A stretch of DNA of 64,000 bases, taken from assembly GCF_029948125.1 (NCBI RefSeq), contig NZ_JASAMB010000015.1, positions 1 to 64,000 of the forward strand, in the 5' to 3' direction. This document shows positions 50,232-58,494 of this stretch, one piece after another (position 1 is the stretch's first letter; every line of letters begins with the position of its first letter). The position numbers and the translations under genes are program-made. Source of the DNA: Catellatospora sp. KI3 (GTDB taxonomy: Bacteria; Actinomycetota; Actinomycetes; Mycobacteriales; Micromonosporaceae). The notes beneath the pieces are model-generated. The model saw only the letters and a program-made list of their open reading frames with translations. It made no database searches and was not told the DNA's origin.

Positions 50232-50948
50232 TCAGAAGCCGAGGTACGCATGGCGCAGCTCCTCGTCGTCGCGCAGCCGGTCGGCGCCGGTGGCCGCGAC
50301 CACGCGGCCCAGCGCCAGCACCACGCCGGTGTCGGCGACCGACAGGGCGCTGCGCACGTTCTGCTCGACCAGCAGCACGGTCAGCCCGGTGCGGTCGCGC
50401 AGCTGCTTGAGCAGCGCCATGATCTGCGCGGTCACCTTCGGGGCCAGGCCCAGCGACGGCTCGTCGAGCAGCAGCAGCCGGGGCCGGGCCACCAGGGCGC
50501 GGCCCAGTGCCAGCATCTGCCGCTCGCCGCCGGACAGCTGGTGCCCGGCGCTGCGGCGGCGCTTGGCCAGGGGCTCGAACAGCTCGTACACCTCGGCCAG
50601 GGCCTTGTTCGCGTCGGCGCGGTCGCGGCGCCACAGGCCGCCCAGGCGCAGGTTCTCCTCGACGGTCAGCTCGGCGACCACGCCCCGGCCCTCCGGCACG
50701 TGCGCCATGCCCAGATGCACCAGCTTCTCCACCGGGACGCCGGTCAGCGGCCGCCCGTCCAGCAGCACCCGCCCGGCCGACGGCCGGACCAGGCCCGACA
50801 GCGTACGCAGCAGCGTCGTCTTGCCCGCGCCGTTGGCGCCGAGCACCGCCGCGATGGTCCCGGCGGGCACGGACAGGTCGACCTCGTGCAGCACCGGCGC
50901 GGCGCCGTACCCGGCGGTCAGCCCTTCGACCCGCAGCAGCTCGCTCAC
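50232..50948 (-). CDS. livF: ABC transporter ATP-binding protein LivF
   Basis: A 238 aa ATPase. Walker A is VLGANGAGKTTLLRTLSG, the signature QLSGGERQMLALGRAL, Walker B LLLLDEPSLGLAP. The H-loop position holds Gln in LLVEQNV, typical of LivF. GTG 50948 overlaps the livG stop by 4 bases. Confidence 0.93.
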   Translation of the reverse strand: MSELLRVEGLTAGYGAAPVLHEVDLSVPAGTIAAVLGANGAGKTTLLRTLSGLVRPSAGRVLLDGRPLTGVPVEKLVHLGMAHVPEGRGVVAELTVEENLRLGGLWRRDRADANKALAEVYELFEPLAKRRRSAGHQLSGGERQMLALGRALVARPRLLLLDEPSLGLAPKVTAQIMALLKQLRDRTGLTVLLVEQNVRSALSVADTGVVLALGRVVAATGADRLRDDEELRHAYLGF

Positions 50949-51742
50949 GCCTGCGCCCCTTCCTCGACCGCCGCGCCGAGGTACGCCTCGGCCACGGCGG
51001 GGTCGTCGCGGATCTCGTCCGGGGTGCCCTCGGCCAGCAGCCGGCCGAAGTCGAGCACCACGATCCGGCCGCAGACCCGCATCACCAGGTCCACGTGGTG
51101 CTCGACCAGCATCACCGCGCACCCGCCGTCCCCCGGCAGGCTCGTGATCACCTCGGCCAGCTCCTCGATGTCCTGCGCGCCGAGGCCGCCGGCGGGCTCG
51201 TCCAGCAGCAGCAGGCGCGGCCGGGCGGCCAGCGCGCGAGCCAGCGCGACCCGCTTGCCCACCGCGTACGGCAGCGTGCCGGGCAGGGCGTTCGCGTGCC
51301 CCGCCACCCCGAAGCGGTCCAGCAGCGCGAGCGCCTCCTCCCGCAGCCGCCGCTCGTCGCGGTCGCCGCGCGGCAGGGCGAGCAGGCCGGCGAGGAATCC
51401 GGCGCGCGCGGTGTGCCCGGCGCCGGTCATCACGTTCTCCAGCACGGTCATGCCCTTGAACAGGCCGACGCCCTGCAGGGTGCGGGCGATGCCGAGCCGG
51501 GCCAGCCGGTGCGGGCGCGGGGCCAGCGGCGCGCCGTCGAGCGCGATGGTGCCGCCGGTGGGGCGGACCAGGCCGCAGACCACGTTGAACAGGGTGGTCT
51601 TGCCCGCGCCGTTGGGGCCGATCACGCCGACCACCTGGCCGGGCGGTACGCGCAGGGACACGCCCTCCAGTGCGGTCAGGCCGCCGAACCGCACCGTGAT
51701 GCCGTGCAGGGCCAGACCGGCGGAGTCGTCGAGCGGTGTCAT
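50945..51742 (-). CDS. livG: ABC transporter ATP-binding protein LivG
   Basis: A 265 aa ATPase, first gene of the livGFHM operon. Walker A is VIGPNGAGKTTLFNVVCG, Walker B LLLLDEPAGGLG and the H-loop MLVEHHVD. The signature reads PYAVGKRVALARAL, diverged from LSGGQ but usual for LivG. ATG 51742 was preferred to GTG 51748 because GAGGTGA is correctly spaced for it. An operator palindrome lies 44 bases upstream. Confidence 0.92.
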   Translation of the reverse strand: MTPLDDSAGLALHGITVRFGGLTALEGVSLRVPPGQVVGVIGPNGAGKTTLFNVVCGLVRPTGGTIALDGAPLAPRPHRLARLGIARTLQGVGLFKGMTVLENVMTGAGHTARAGFLAGLLALPRGDRDERRLREEALALLDRFGVAGHANALPGTLPYAVGKRVALARALAARPRLLLLDEPAGGLGAQDIEELAEVITSLPGDGGCAVMLVEHHVDLVMRVCGRIVVLDFGRLLAEGTPDEIRDDPAVAEAYLGAAVEEGAQA

Positions 51743-51784
51743 CGTCACCTCGATGTGGACGCGAGCCGGAAGGGATCAAGTAAT

Positions 51785-51799
51785 TACACTTGGAGTGTA
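51785..51799. promoter_or_regulatory. TGCACT-N3-AGTGCA operator B (livG operon)
   Basis: TACACTTGGAGTGTA, a perfect inverted repeat with a three-base centre, upstream of livG. Same ACT-N3-AGT geometry as the sites at 45417 and 54246, with A/T instead of G/C at one symmetric position. Confidence 0.75.
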
Positions 51800-51901
51800 T
51801 GTTTGTGCAACGTCTCGTCAATAGCTTCGTTACCGGGCCGTGATTTCCGCTGGTGGAGCGCTGATCCGCGCCAGGCTTCACGCACCGGTGGTGTAGGAAG
51901 A

Positions 51902-53017
51902 TCAGCTCGGCGGCAGGTCGACCAGCTCCGCCAGGCGGGCCCGGTGCCGTCCCGCGCCGCCCAGCGCCAGCGCCGCGCTGCGGGCCCGCTTCAGGTGCAC
52001 GTGCGCCGGATGCTCCCAGGTGAACCCGATCCCGCCGTGCAGCTGCACGCACTCCTCCGCCGCGCGTACCGCCAGCGGCGAGCAGTGCGCCTGCGCCAGC
52101 GCCGCCGCCACCGGCGCGTCCGGATCATTCGCGGCGGCACAGGCAGCCGCGTAGCGGGCCACCGCCCGCCCCTGGGCCAGCTCCACCCACAGGTCCGCCA
52201 GCCGGTGCTTGATCGCCTGGTACGACCCGACGACCCGCCCGAACTGCCGCCGCGTGCGCAGGTGCTCGACCGTGGCGTCCAGGCACCACTGCGCCGTGCC
52301 CAGCTGCTCCGAGGCGAGCAGCGCCGCGCCGGTGACCAGCGCCGCCTCGACCGCACGGGCGGCGGTGGCGCCCAGCGCCAGCGGCCGGGCGGGTACCGCC
52401 GACAGGGTCAGGTCGCACAGCGGCCGGGTCTGGTCCAGCGACACCACGGCGGTGCGGCGCACCCCGGCGGCCGCGGCGTCCACCGCGTAGAGGCCGCTCT
52501 GCAGGCCGGTCGCGGCGGGCACCAGCAGCACGTCCGCGCCGAGCGCGTCGGCCACGCTGGTGACCGGGCCGGCCAGCACGTTGCCGGTGGCGGCGACGGT
52601 CGCGGTCAGGCCGGAGCCGGGCGCGGTGCTGAACGGGACCGCCAGCGCGACCACCGCCCCGCCCGCGATCCGGGCCAGCAGCTCGGCCGCTTCGGGCACC
52701 TCCGCGCAGGTGGTCAGCGCGGCGACCGCCAGTCCGGCCGTACCGAGGAACGGCACCGGCGCGGCGGCGCGGCCCAGCTCCTCCAGCACCACGGCCAGCT
52801 CGCAGGCCCCGGCGCCCGCCCCGCCCAGCGACTCGGGCACGGCCAGGCCGGACAGCCCGAGGTCCGCGGCGAGCAGGCGCCACAGGCGCGGGTCGGGCGC
52901 GCCGGACCGCTCCAGCCCGGCCAGCACGGCCGCGGGCGCGCAGTGGTCGGCCAGCAGCGCGCGCACCGAGGCGCGCAGCTGCTCCTCCACCTCGCCGTAG
53001 CGCAGGTCCAGGCTCAT
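51902..53017 (-). CDS. Acyl-CoA dehydrogenase-like subunit without catalytic Glu
   Basis: A 371 aa member of the acyl-CoA dehydrogenase family. The C-terminal YEGT motif is replaced (HLKRARSAALALGG), and the alternative helix position (ERxxI) is also lacking. HLRTRRQFGRVVGSYQAIKH and CVQLHGGIGFTWEHPAHVHLKR are retained FAD contacts. Adjacent to an active-looking partner with a 4-base overlap, it fits the non-catalytic subunit of the alpha2beta2 dehydrogenases known from mycobacterial steroid degradation (FadE28/FadE29 type). Confidence 0.85.
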   Translation of the reverse strand: MSLDLRYGEVEEQLRASVRALLADHCAPAAVLAGLERSGAPDPRLWRLLAADLGLSGLAVPESLGGAGAGACELAVVLEELGRAAAPVPFLGTAGLAVAALTTCAEVPEAAELLARIAGGAVVALAVPFSTAPGSGLTATVAATGNVLAGPVTSVADALGADVLLVPAATGLQSGLYAVDAAAAGVRRTAVVSLDQTRPLCDLTLSAVPARPLALGATAARAVEAALVTGAALLASEQLGTAQWCLDATVEHLRTRRQFGRVVGSYQAIKHRLADLWVELAQGRAVARYAAACAAANDPDAPVAAALAQAHCSPLAVRAAEECVQLHGGIGFTWEHPAHVHLKRARSAALALGGAGRHRARLAELVDLPPS

Positions 53018-54216
53018 CGGGGCAGGTCCTTCCAGGCGAGGTCGAGGTCGACCCGGGGTTCGGCGGGCAGGCCGAGCACCCGCTCGGCGATGATGTTGCG
53101 CAGGATCTCCGAGGTGCCGCCCTCGATCGAGTTGCCCCGGGCGCGCAGGTAGCGGTACGTGGCGCCCCGGCCGGTGAAGTCGACGACGTCCGGGCGGCTG
53201 AACTCCCAGCTGTCGTGGCGCAGCCCGGCCTCGCCGAGCAGCTCCACCTCCAGGCTGCTCAGCTGCTGGGCGAGGGTGGCGAAGGACAGCTTCACCGCTG
53301 AGCCCTCCGGTCCGGGCTCACCCGCGGCGAGCTGCTGGCGCAGCCGAACGCCGGTCAGCCGGACCGCCTCGGCCCGCACCCACAGCCGCAGCAGCTCGTC
53401 GTGCAGGGCCGGGGTGCGCAGCTCCGGGTGCTCGCGCCAGGTCCGCGCGAGCAGCCCGACCAGGCCGCCCTCGCGCGGCACCGGGCCGCCGCCGATGGCG
53501 ACCCGCTCGTTCATCAGCGTCGTCTGCGCCACCGCCCAGCCCTGGCCGACCTCGCCCAGCCGCAGCTCATCACCCAGCCGTACGTCGGTGAGGAACACCT
53601 CGTTGAACTCGGCCTCGCCGGTGAGCTGCCGCAGCGGCCGCACCTCGACGCCGGGGGCGTGCATGTCGCAGACGAAGTACGTCATGCCCCGGTGCTTGGG
53701 CACGTCGGCGTCGGTACGGGCGAGCAGGATGCCCCAGCGGGCCCGGTGCGCCATCGAGGTCCACACCTTCTGCCCGCTGACCAGCCAGCCGTCGCCGTCG
53801 CGCACCGCCCGGGTGGCCACCGCGGCCAGGTCCGATCCGGCACCGGGCTCGCTGAACAGCTGGCACCAGATCTGCTCGCCGGTCCACAGCGGACGCAGGA
53901 AGCGCTCGTGCTGCTCAGGCGTGCCGTGGCGCAGGATCGTCGGGGCGGCCATGCCCAGGCCGATGCCGATGCGCCGGGGCGTGTTGTCGGGTGCGCCCGC
54001 CGCCGCGAACAGCGCGTCCGCCCGGGGCTGCAGCTCGCGCGGCCCGGCCAGGCCGCCCAGGCCCACGGGGTAGTGCACCCAGGCCAGGCCGGCGTCGAAG
54101 CGGGCACGCAGGAACGCCAGGCGGCCGTCCTCGTCGCCCGGCGCCGGAACCGGCCGCCCGGCGAGGAACTCCTCGACCCGGCGGCGCACCTCGCCGTCGG
54201 TGACCGTGTCGTCCAC
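53014..54216 (-). CDS. Acyl-CoA dehydrogenase, catalytic subunit of a heteromeric pair
   Basis: A 400 aa dehydrogenase. It has CQLFSEPGAGSDLA, WLVSGQKVWTSMAH and a Glu at residue 237 in TLMNERVAI. That is where isovaleryl-CoA-type and FadE29-type enzymes carry the base; the C-terminal IEGGTSEIL has Gly at the classical Glu position. GTG 54216 follows CAGGGG; the open frame further upstream would run through operator C. It is translationally coupled to the partner gene downstream. Confidence 0.9.
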   Translation of the reverse strand: MDDTVTDGEVRRRVEEFLAGRPVPAPGDEDGRLAFLRARFDAGLAWVHYPVGLGGLAGPRELQPRADALFAAAGAPDNTPRRIGIGLGMAAPTILRHGTPEQHERFLRPLWTGEQIWCQLFSEPGAGSDLAAVATRAVRDGDGWLVSGQKVWTSMAHRARWGILLARTDADVPKHRGMTYFVCDMHAPGVEVRPLRQLTGEAEFNEVFLTDVRLGDELRLGEVGQGWAVAQTTLMNERVAIGGGPVPREGGLVGLLARTWREHPELRTPALHDELLRLWVRAEAVRLTGVRLRQQLAAGEPGPEGSAVKLSFATLAQQLSSLEVELLGEAGLRHDSWEFSRPDVVDFTGRGATYRYLRARGNSIEGGTSEILRNIIAERVLGLPAEPRVDLDLAWKDLPR

Positions 54217-54245
54217 TCGTACCCCTGCCTCAGCTCGTGGAAATC

Positions 54246-54260
54246 TGCACTGCCAGTGCA
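54246..54260. promoter_or_regulatory. TGCACT-N3-AGTGCA operator C (heteromeric dehydrogenase)
   Basis: TGCACTGCCAGTGCA, a perfect palindrome around one central base. It lies 29 bases before the dehydrogenase start and next to a TATATT -10-like box on the minus strand, so a bound protein would block transcription start. Confidence 0.78.
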
Positions 54261-54414
54261 ATATAGGCGAGGCGCCGCCACCGGGGAAGGGCCGGACCGC
54301 TCCGGCATACCGGCCTTCACCAGCCAGTACGGCAGACCGGTGATTTCGCCGATGGCGCCGGTCGATTACCGGCCGACACTGCGCTGATCACCCTGCGTCC
54401 TGAGAGGAGACATC

Positions 54415-54630
54415 GTGGTCGACCGTCCCGGACCCGCCCGCCGGGGGCGCGCCTGGCAGTCGCTGCTGCTGGTGCCGGTGCTCGCACCGCTGCCGGTGGG
54501 GCTGTACAACCGGCTGGAGCCGCGGCTGTGGGGCATGCCCTTCTTCTACTGGTACCAGCTCGCCGACGCGCTGCTGGCCATGCTCGTGATCACCGTCGTG
54601 TACCAGGCGACCAAGGCGCGGCGCCGATGA
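54415..54630 (+). CDS. DUF3311 small membrane protein
   Basis: A 71 aa protein with two hydrophobic segments (SLLLVPVLAPLPVGLYN and LADALLAMLVITVVYQ), ending in a basic tail. DUF3311 proteins are typically encoded directly before SSS-family solute transporters, as here with an ATGA overlap, and are thought to be accessory subunits. GTG 54415 follows GAGAGGAG. Confidence 0.88.
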   Translation: MVDRPGPARRGRAWQSLLLVPVLAPLPVGLYNRLEPRLWGMPFFYWYQLADALLAMLVITVVYQATKARRR

Positions 54631-56261
54631 CCGACCGGGGACTGGAGCTCGGCGTCTTCGCCGCACTGCTCGCCGTACTGCTGCTGCTCGGCTTCTACGC
54701 CGCCCGCTGGCGCCGCCCGCACACCCCGCAGTCGCTGGAGGAGTGGGGCGTGGGCGGCCGCGCGTTCGGCAACTGGGTCACCTGGTTCCTGCTGGGCGGC
54801 AGCATGTACACCGCGTACACCTACATCGCCGTGCCCGCCCTGGTGTACGGCGTCGGCGCGGTCGGCTTCTTCGCCGTGCCCTTCGCGATCATCACCGCGC
54901 CCATGGCGTACGTCATCAGCACCCGCACCTGGTCGGTGTCGCACGCGCACGGCTTCGTCACCTCGGCCGAGTTCACCCGCGCCCGGTTCGGCTCGCGCAG
55001 CCTCGCCGCGCTGGTGGCCGTCACCGGCATCATCGCCACCCTGCCCTACATCGCGGTGCAGCTCATCGCACTGCAGGCGCTGCTCAAGACGCTCGGCGTG
55101 GACGGCGAGTGGCCGCTGCTGCTGGCCGTCGGCACCGCCTCGCTGTGCACGTTCCGGGCCGGGCTGCGCGCCCCGGCGCTGCTGTCCATCGCCAAGGACG
55201 CGCTGCTGCTGTGGCTGCTGCTGTCGGTCGCGCTGCTGGTGGCGATGTCCGGCGGCTGGACCGCGGCGTTCCGCGGCGCCGGGGTGCGGCTGGACGGCGA
55301 CGCCTCCCCCGCCACCGGCCTGCTGCTGCCCCAGGGCGGGTCGCTGGGCTACCTCACGCTGGTGTTCGGGTCGGCGCTGGCCGTCTTCGCGTACCCGCAC
55401 GCGCTCACCGGCATCCTCGCCGCCCGCGACCGGGCCACGGTGCAGCGCAACACCGCCGCCCTGCCCGTGTACTGCCTCGCCCTCGGGCTGCTGGCACTGC
55501 TCGGCTTCTTCGCCATCGGCCAGGGCGTACGCCCCGTCGGCGGCGACCTCAACACCGTGATGCCGCAGCTGTTCCACGAGGCGTTCCCGGCCTGGTGCGC
55601 GGGCATCGCGTACGCCGCCGTCGCCGTCGCCGCGCTCATCCCGGCCGCGGTCATGTCCATCGCCGCGGCCAATCTCTTCACCCGGGGCGTCTACCGCGAA
55701 TACCTGCGCCCGCACGCCACCGCCGCCGAGGAGGCCGCGGTCAGCCGGTGGGTGTCGCTGCTGGCCAAGGTCGGCGCACTGGCGTTCATCGTGCTGCTCG
55801 ACCCGCGCTTCTCGGTGGAGCTGCAGCTCATCGGCGGCGTGATCGTGCTGCAGACGGTGCCTGCGGTGGTGCTCGGGCTGTGGACCGGCTGGTTCCACCG
55901 GTACGCGCTGATCAGCGGGCTGCTGACCGGGCTGGGCACCGGGGTGCTGCTGCTGTGGCGGGTGCCGCAGCGGGCCGCCGACGGGAGCGTGGTGAAGGCG
56001 CACTTCGGCGGATCGAACCTGCCGCTGTCGGAGTTGGGGCTCGGCGGGGGCGGCGCGGTGTACGTCGGGCTGCTCGCGCTGGCGGTCAACCTGGTCGTGG
56101 TGGTCGGCGCGACGGTGCTGCTGCGCGGGCTGCGGGTGCCCGGCGGGGTGGACCTGACCCGGCCGGCGGACTACTACGCCGACGCGGGTGACGGGGCGGC
56201 CGGCCGCGCCGAGGAGCTGATCGACGGCCGCAGCGCCCGCTCCCCCGCCCACGCCCGCTGA
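54627..56261 (+). CDS. Sodium:solute symporter (SSS), MctC-like monocarboxylate transporter
   Basis: A 544 aa transporter with about 13 membrane segments. SSS features include EEWGVGGRAFGNWVTWFLLGG, FGSRSLAALVAV and AVAALIPAAVMSIAAANLFTRGVYREY. Together with the DUF3311 partner this matches the group containing the acetate/propionate/pyruvate carrier MctC. It would suit the acid metabolism of the region. The C-terminal 40 residues are hydrophilic. Confidence 0.88.
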   Translation: MTDRGLELGVFAALLAVLLLLGFYAARWRRPHTPQSLEEWGVGGRAFGNWVTWFLLGGSMYTAYTYIAVPALVYGVGAVGFFAVPFAIITAPMAYVISTRTWSVSHAHGFVTSAEFTRARFGSRSLAALVAVTGIIATLPYIAVQLIALQALLKTLGVDGEWPLLLAVGTASLCTFRAGLRAPALLSIAKDALLLWLLLSVALLVAMSGGWTAAFRGAGVRLDGDASPATGLLLPQGGSLGYLTLVFGSALAVFAYPHALTGILAARDRATVQRNTAALPVYCLALGLLALLGFFAIGQGVRPVGGDLNTVMPQLFHEAFPAWCAGIAYAAVAVAALIPAAVMSIAAANLFTRGVYREYLRPHATAAEEAAVSRWVSLLAKVGALAFIVLLDPRFSVELQLIGGVIVLQTVPAVVLGLWTGWFHRYALISGLLTGLGTGVLLLWRVPQRAADGSVVKAHFGGSNLPLSELGLGGGGAVYVGLLALAVNLVVVVGATVLLRGLRVPGGVDLTRPADYYADAGDGAAGRAEELIDGRSARSPAHAR

Positions 56262-56300
56262 CCCCACCCGCCCCGCCCCCCGCCCCCGGCCCCCACCCCG

Positions 56301-56377
56301 CTTTACATCGACGCTGGCCTATCCAGAGGACGAATGGAGATCATCCGTGCTCCAGATAGGCCAGCGTCAATGCTAAG
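56301..56377. repeat. Dispersed palindrome, TTGACGCTGGCCTATC family (copy 4)
   Basis: Arms ATCGACGCTGGCCTATC (56307-56323) and GATAGGCCAGCGTCAAT (56355-56371), one mismatch. The right end ATGCTAAG mirrors the CTTAGCAT at the left end of copy 1. Located between convergent transporter and cutinase genes. Confidence 0.92.
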
Positions 56378-56411
56378 TCGGGCGGGGTCCGACCGCCGCT
56401 CCGGTTGGGGG

Positions 56412-57305
56412 TCAGCTCACCAGGGGGCAGGTGATGCGGAACTCCTCGATGGAGGAGCTGCTCGGGGCCGGGCAGAGGAACTGCTCGTACCGGGTGTCGT
56501 TGTCCACGAACCGCTTGTACCAGGAGATCATGTTCCGGGCGACAGTCGTGTTCGGCGCCTGCGGGAAGAAGTGGCTGGCGCCGTTGAGCTCCACGTACGC
56601 CTTCTCGGTCGCGGACGGGATGCTGTTGTAGAACGGCTCCGAGTGCGAGGACACCGACGCGACGGTGTCGTCCTCACCCCCGATGATCATCGTGGGTACG
56701 CTCAGCGTCGACCACGACTTGGTCAGGTTCCACGGCGCCAGGGGCACCGCGGCCTGCAGCGACGGCCGGGACCGCGCCGCCTCCAGGGTGCCGCCGCCGC
56801 CCATCGAGTGGCCGCCGACCGCCAGCCGGGACGAGTCCACCCGAGACCGGACGGAGCTGGAGTTGACCAGGTAGTCCAGCGCCGCCAGCAGCTGCCGGCC
56901 GCGGCTGTCGGGCTGGTCGTACACGGAGTTGGTCTCGATGCCGATCACCACGAAGCCCTGCGAGGCCAGGCGCGGACCGAGCCAGCTGATGCTGGACCAG
57001 CTCGCCGTGTAGCCGGGGCACAGCGCGATCGCACCGAAGGTGCCCGCGCTGGTGGTGGTCGGGTAGTAGATGACCCCGCCGCCGAAGCCGCTGACCTGCA
57101 GTCGGGACACGCTGACCGAGGACGTGGCGAACGGGCCCTGGGCGGCCTCGACGCTGGCGGTGGTCGGGGCCGGACCCCGCTCGTACGGGTTGTCGGCGGC
57201 CTGCGCCGGGGACGCGGCGACGGCACCGGCCGCCAGCGCGAGCGTGAACGCGAGCAGCGTCCGTGCGCCGAGGGAGCGGCGCGTACCTGGTAGCGATGTC
57301 TGCAC
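56412..57305 (-). CDS. Secreted cutinase / polyester hydrolase (PET-hydrolase family)
   Basis: A 297 aa exported alpha/beta hydrolase; removal of a signal ending SPAQA leaves about 260 aa, the length of the Thermobifida cutinases. The similarity to TfCut2-type enzymes is strong from memory: NPYERGP start, [23 protein letters not shown] end. The triad is Ser167 (GGHSMGGGG), Asp213 (GGEDDTVA) and His245 (NGASHFF). Oxyanion residues Tyr99 and Met168 and substrate-cleft Trp192 are conserved. A C-terminal disulfide (Cys278-Cys293) is kept. It probably cleaves cutin and other polyesters. Confidence 0.92.
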   Translation of the reverse strand: MQTSLPGTRRSLGARTLLAFTLALAAGAVAASPAQAADNPYERGPAPTTASVEAAQGPFATSSVSVSRLQVSGFGGGVIYYPTTTSAGTFGAIALCPGYTASWSSISWLGPRLASQGFVVIGIETNSVYDQPDSRGRQLLAALDYLVNSSSVRSRVDSSRLAVGGHSMGGGGTLEAARSRPSLQAAVPLAPWNLTKSWSTLSVPTMIIGGEDDTVASVSSHSEPFYNSIPSATEKAYVELNGASHFFPQAPNTTVARNMISWYKRFVDNDTRYEQFLCPAPSSSSIEEFRITCPLVS

Positions 57306-57435
57306 GGGGGTGCCTCCAGCCACGGGCGGAGCCGGGCGGCTCCGGTCTACATTGACGATCGCCAGTCTTTGCGGTCGGGCACTCCCGGCGCATCGGCACA
57401 ATCGCCCGTATCGGATGGGCACGGAGCAACGCAGA

Positions 57436-57469
57436 CGCGAGGACCCCCGGGTGTCCGGGGGTCCTCGCG
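57436..57469. terminator. Perfect GC-rich hairpin
   Basis: CGCGAGGACCCCCGG pairs perfectly with its reverse complement around GTGT. It lies 34 bases past the end of the transglycosylase-like gene on the minus strand and upstream of the cutinase promoter. Confidence 0.88.
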
Positions 57470-57502
57470 AGGGGTGACTTCAGGGATGGGTCAGGTCAGG
57501 CG

Positions 57503-58168
57503 TCAGCCGGCCAGCGGGCCCTTGCCGTACTCGGCCAGCACCAGGTTGGCGGCCAGCTTCTCCCACTTGGCGTAGTGGTACGGGAACGCCGAGACCTGCA
57601 CGGCCTGCGCGGCGTCGGTCAGCGCCATGTCCTGCCAACCGGGCACGTTGACCAGGCCCTCGTAGAAGGCGCGGGCGGCGTACTCCGGGTCGGTCAGCTG
57701 GTCCGGGCTGCCCCAGCCGGCCGACGGACGCTGCTGGAACAGGCCCAGCGAGTCGTGGTCGTTCTGGTCGCCCAGGTGGCCCAGGTTGTTCAGGGTCGAC
57801 TCCTGCGCGGCGGTCGCCACGGCGATCACCCACGCGCGGGGCGGGAGCTTCATCTCCTTGCCGACCTTGATGATGGCGTCGGCGTTGGCCTTCTGCTCAC
57901 CGGTCGGGGCGAAGGACGCCTGCTCGGCGTTGACACCCAGCGGCATCAGCTGCGAGGCGGTCGGCGCCTTGACGGTCTTGGCCTTCTTGTGAGTCTCAGC
58001 CTTCTGCTCGGACTTCACGACGGGCTTTGCGTCGGTGGCCTGCGGCGCGGCCGTCGCCGGGGCGGCGAAGCCGGTCAGCACGGCCATGCCGGTGGCGGCA
58101 AGGACGGCGCGGACGCTGGCGCGCTTGACGGCGGGCATGTGCTTGCGGATCAGGTCGACGTTGACCAC
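57503..58168 (-). CDS. Secreted lytic-transglycosylase-like protein
   Basis: A 221 aa exported protein. The signal region (VRAVLAATGMAVLTGFAAPATA) is followed by a Lys/Ala-rich linker (35-75). The C-terminal domain resembles transglycosylase/SLT-like modules of actinobacterial cell-wall proteins, with the presumed catalytic Glu in VATAAQESTLNNL and the conserved DSLGLFQQRPSAGWG. It probably trims peptidoglycan. GTG 58168 is chosen; ATG 58138 is a possible alternative. Tandem 17-base repeats lie just upstream. Confidence 0.8.
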   Translation of the reverse strand: MVNVDLIRKHMPAVKRASVRAVLAATGMAVLTGFAAPATAAPQATDAKPVVKSEQKAETHKKAKTVKAPTASQLMPLGVNAEQASFAPTGEQKANADAIIKVGKEMKLPPRAWVIAVATAAQESTLNNLGHLGDQNDHDSLGLFQQRPSAGWGSPDQLTDPEYAARAFYEGLVNVPGWQDMALTDAAQAVQVSAFPYHYAKWEKLAANLVLAEYGKGPLAG

Positions 58169-58494
58169 GGGTGGAGATCCCTTCGTTGGGTTCACGTACG
58201 AAGTGCGATGTGCGTTCACGTACGAAGTGCTGACACCAACTGTGCAGGTCCGACATGTCGGATGGGTACCCCTTGTGAACCAGGTCTCAGGCATGATCAC
58301 CTAGTGCCGAAACCCCGATTACACAGCGTGATTCCGAGGCCGGACGAGCGGGCGCAACCGGACATACCGAGTCGCCAAGGCCGCATATCTCCGGCGCACC
58401 CCTCCGAACCGCGATAACGTACATGAAAACATGTCATACTCGGTTAATTCGGGCTAGCGCGACTGCCCGGCTTGGCCGCGCCGGAAGGAGGAGC
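58169..58494. other. 326-base divergent control region, transglycosylase / GGDEF-EAL
   Basis: No gene is supported. It holds two 17-base direct repeats (58190 and 58214), the perfect palindrome CCGACATGTCGG (58250-58261), and a comparatively AT-rich stretch around 58415-58450 that may carry the promoter of the GGDEF-EAL operon. I do not see a c-di-AMP (ydaO) riboswitch, which often precedes wall-lytic genes in actinobacteria. Confidence 0.5.
58190..58230. promoter_or_regulatory. Two 17-base direct repeats upstream of the transglycosylase gene
   Basis: GTTCACGTACGAAGTGC occurs at 58190-58206 and identically at 58214-58230, a 24-base period. Each contains the palindromic core CGTACG. The pair is within 65 bases of the GTG start, so it lies in the leader or promoter. 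Probably a tandem binding site. Confidence 0.6.

Noticed and set aside
58169-58494. Possible c-di-AMP (ydaO) riboswitch before the transglycosylase-like gene
   Set aside because: The leader is dominated by direct repeats and I do not see the conserved ydaO core.
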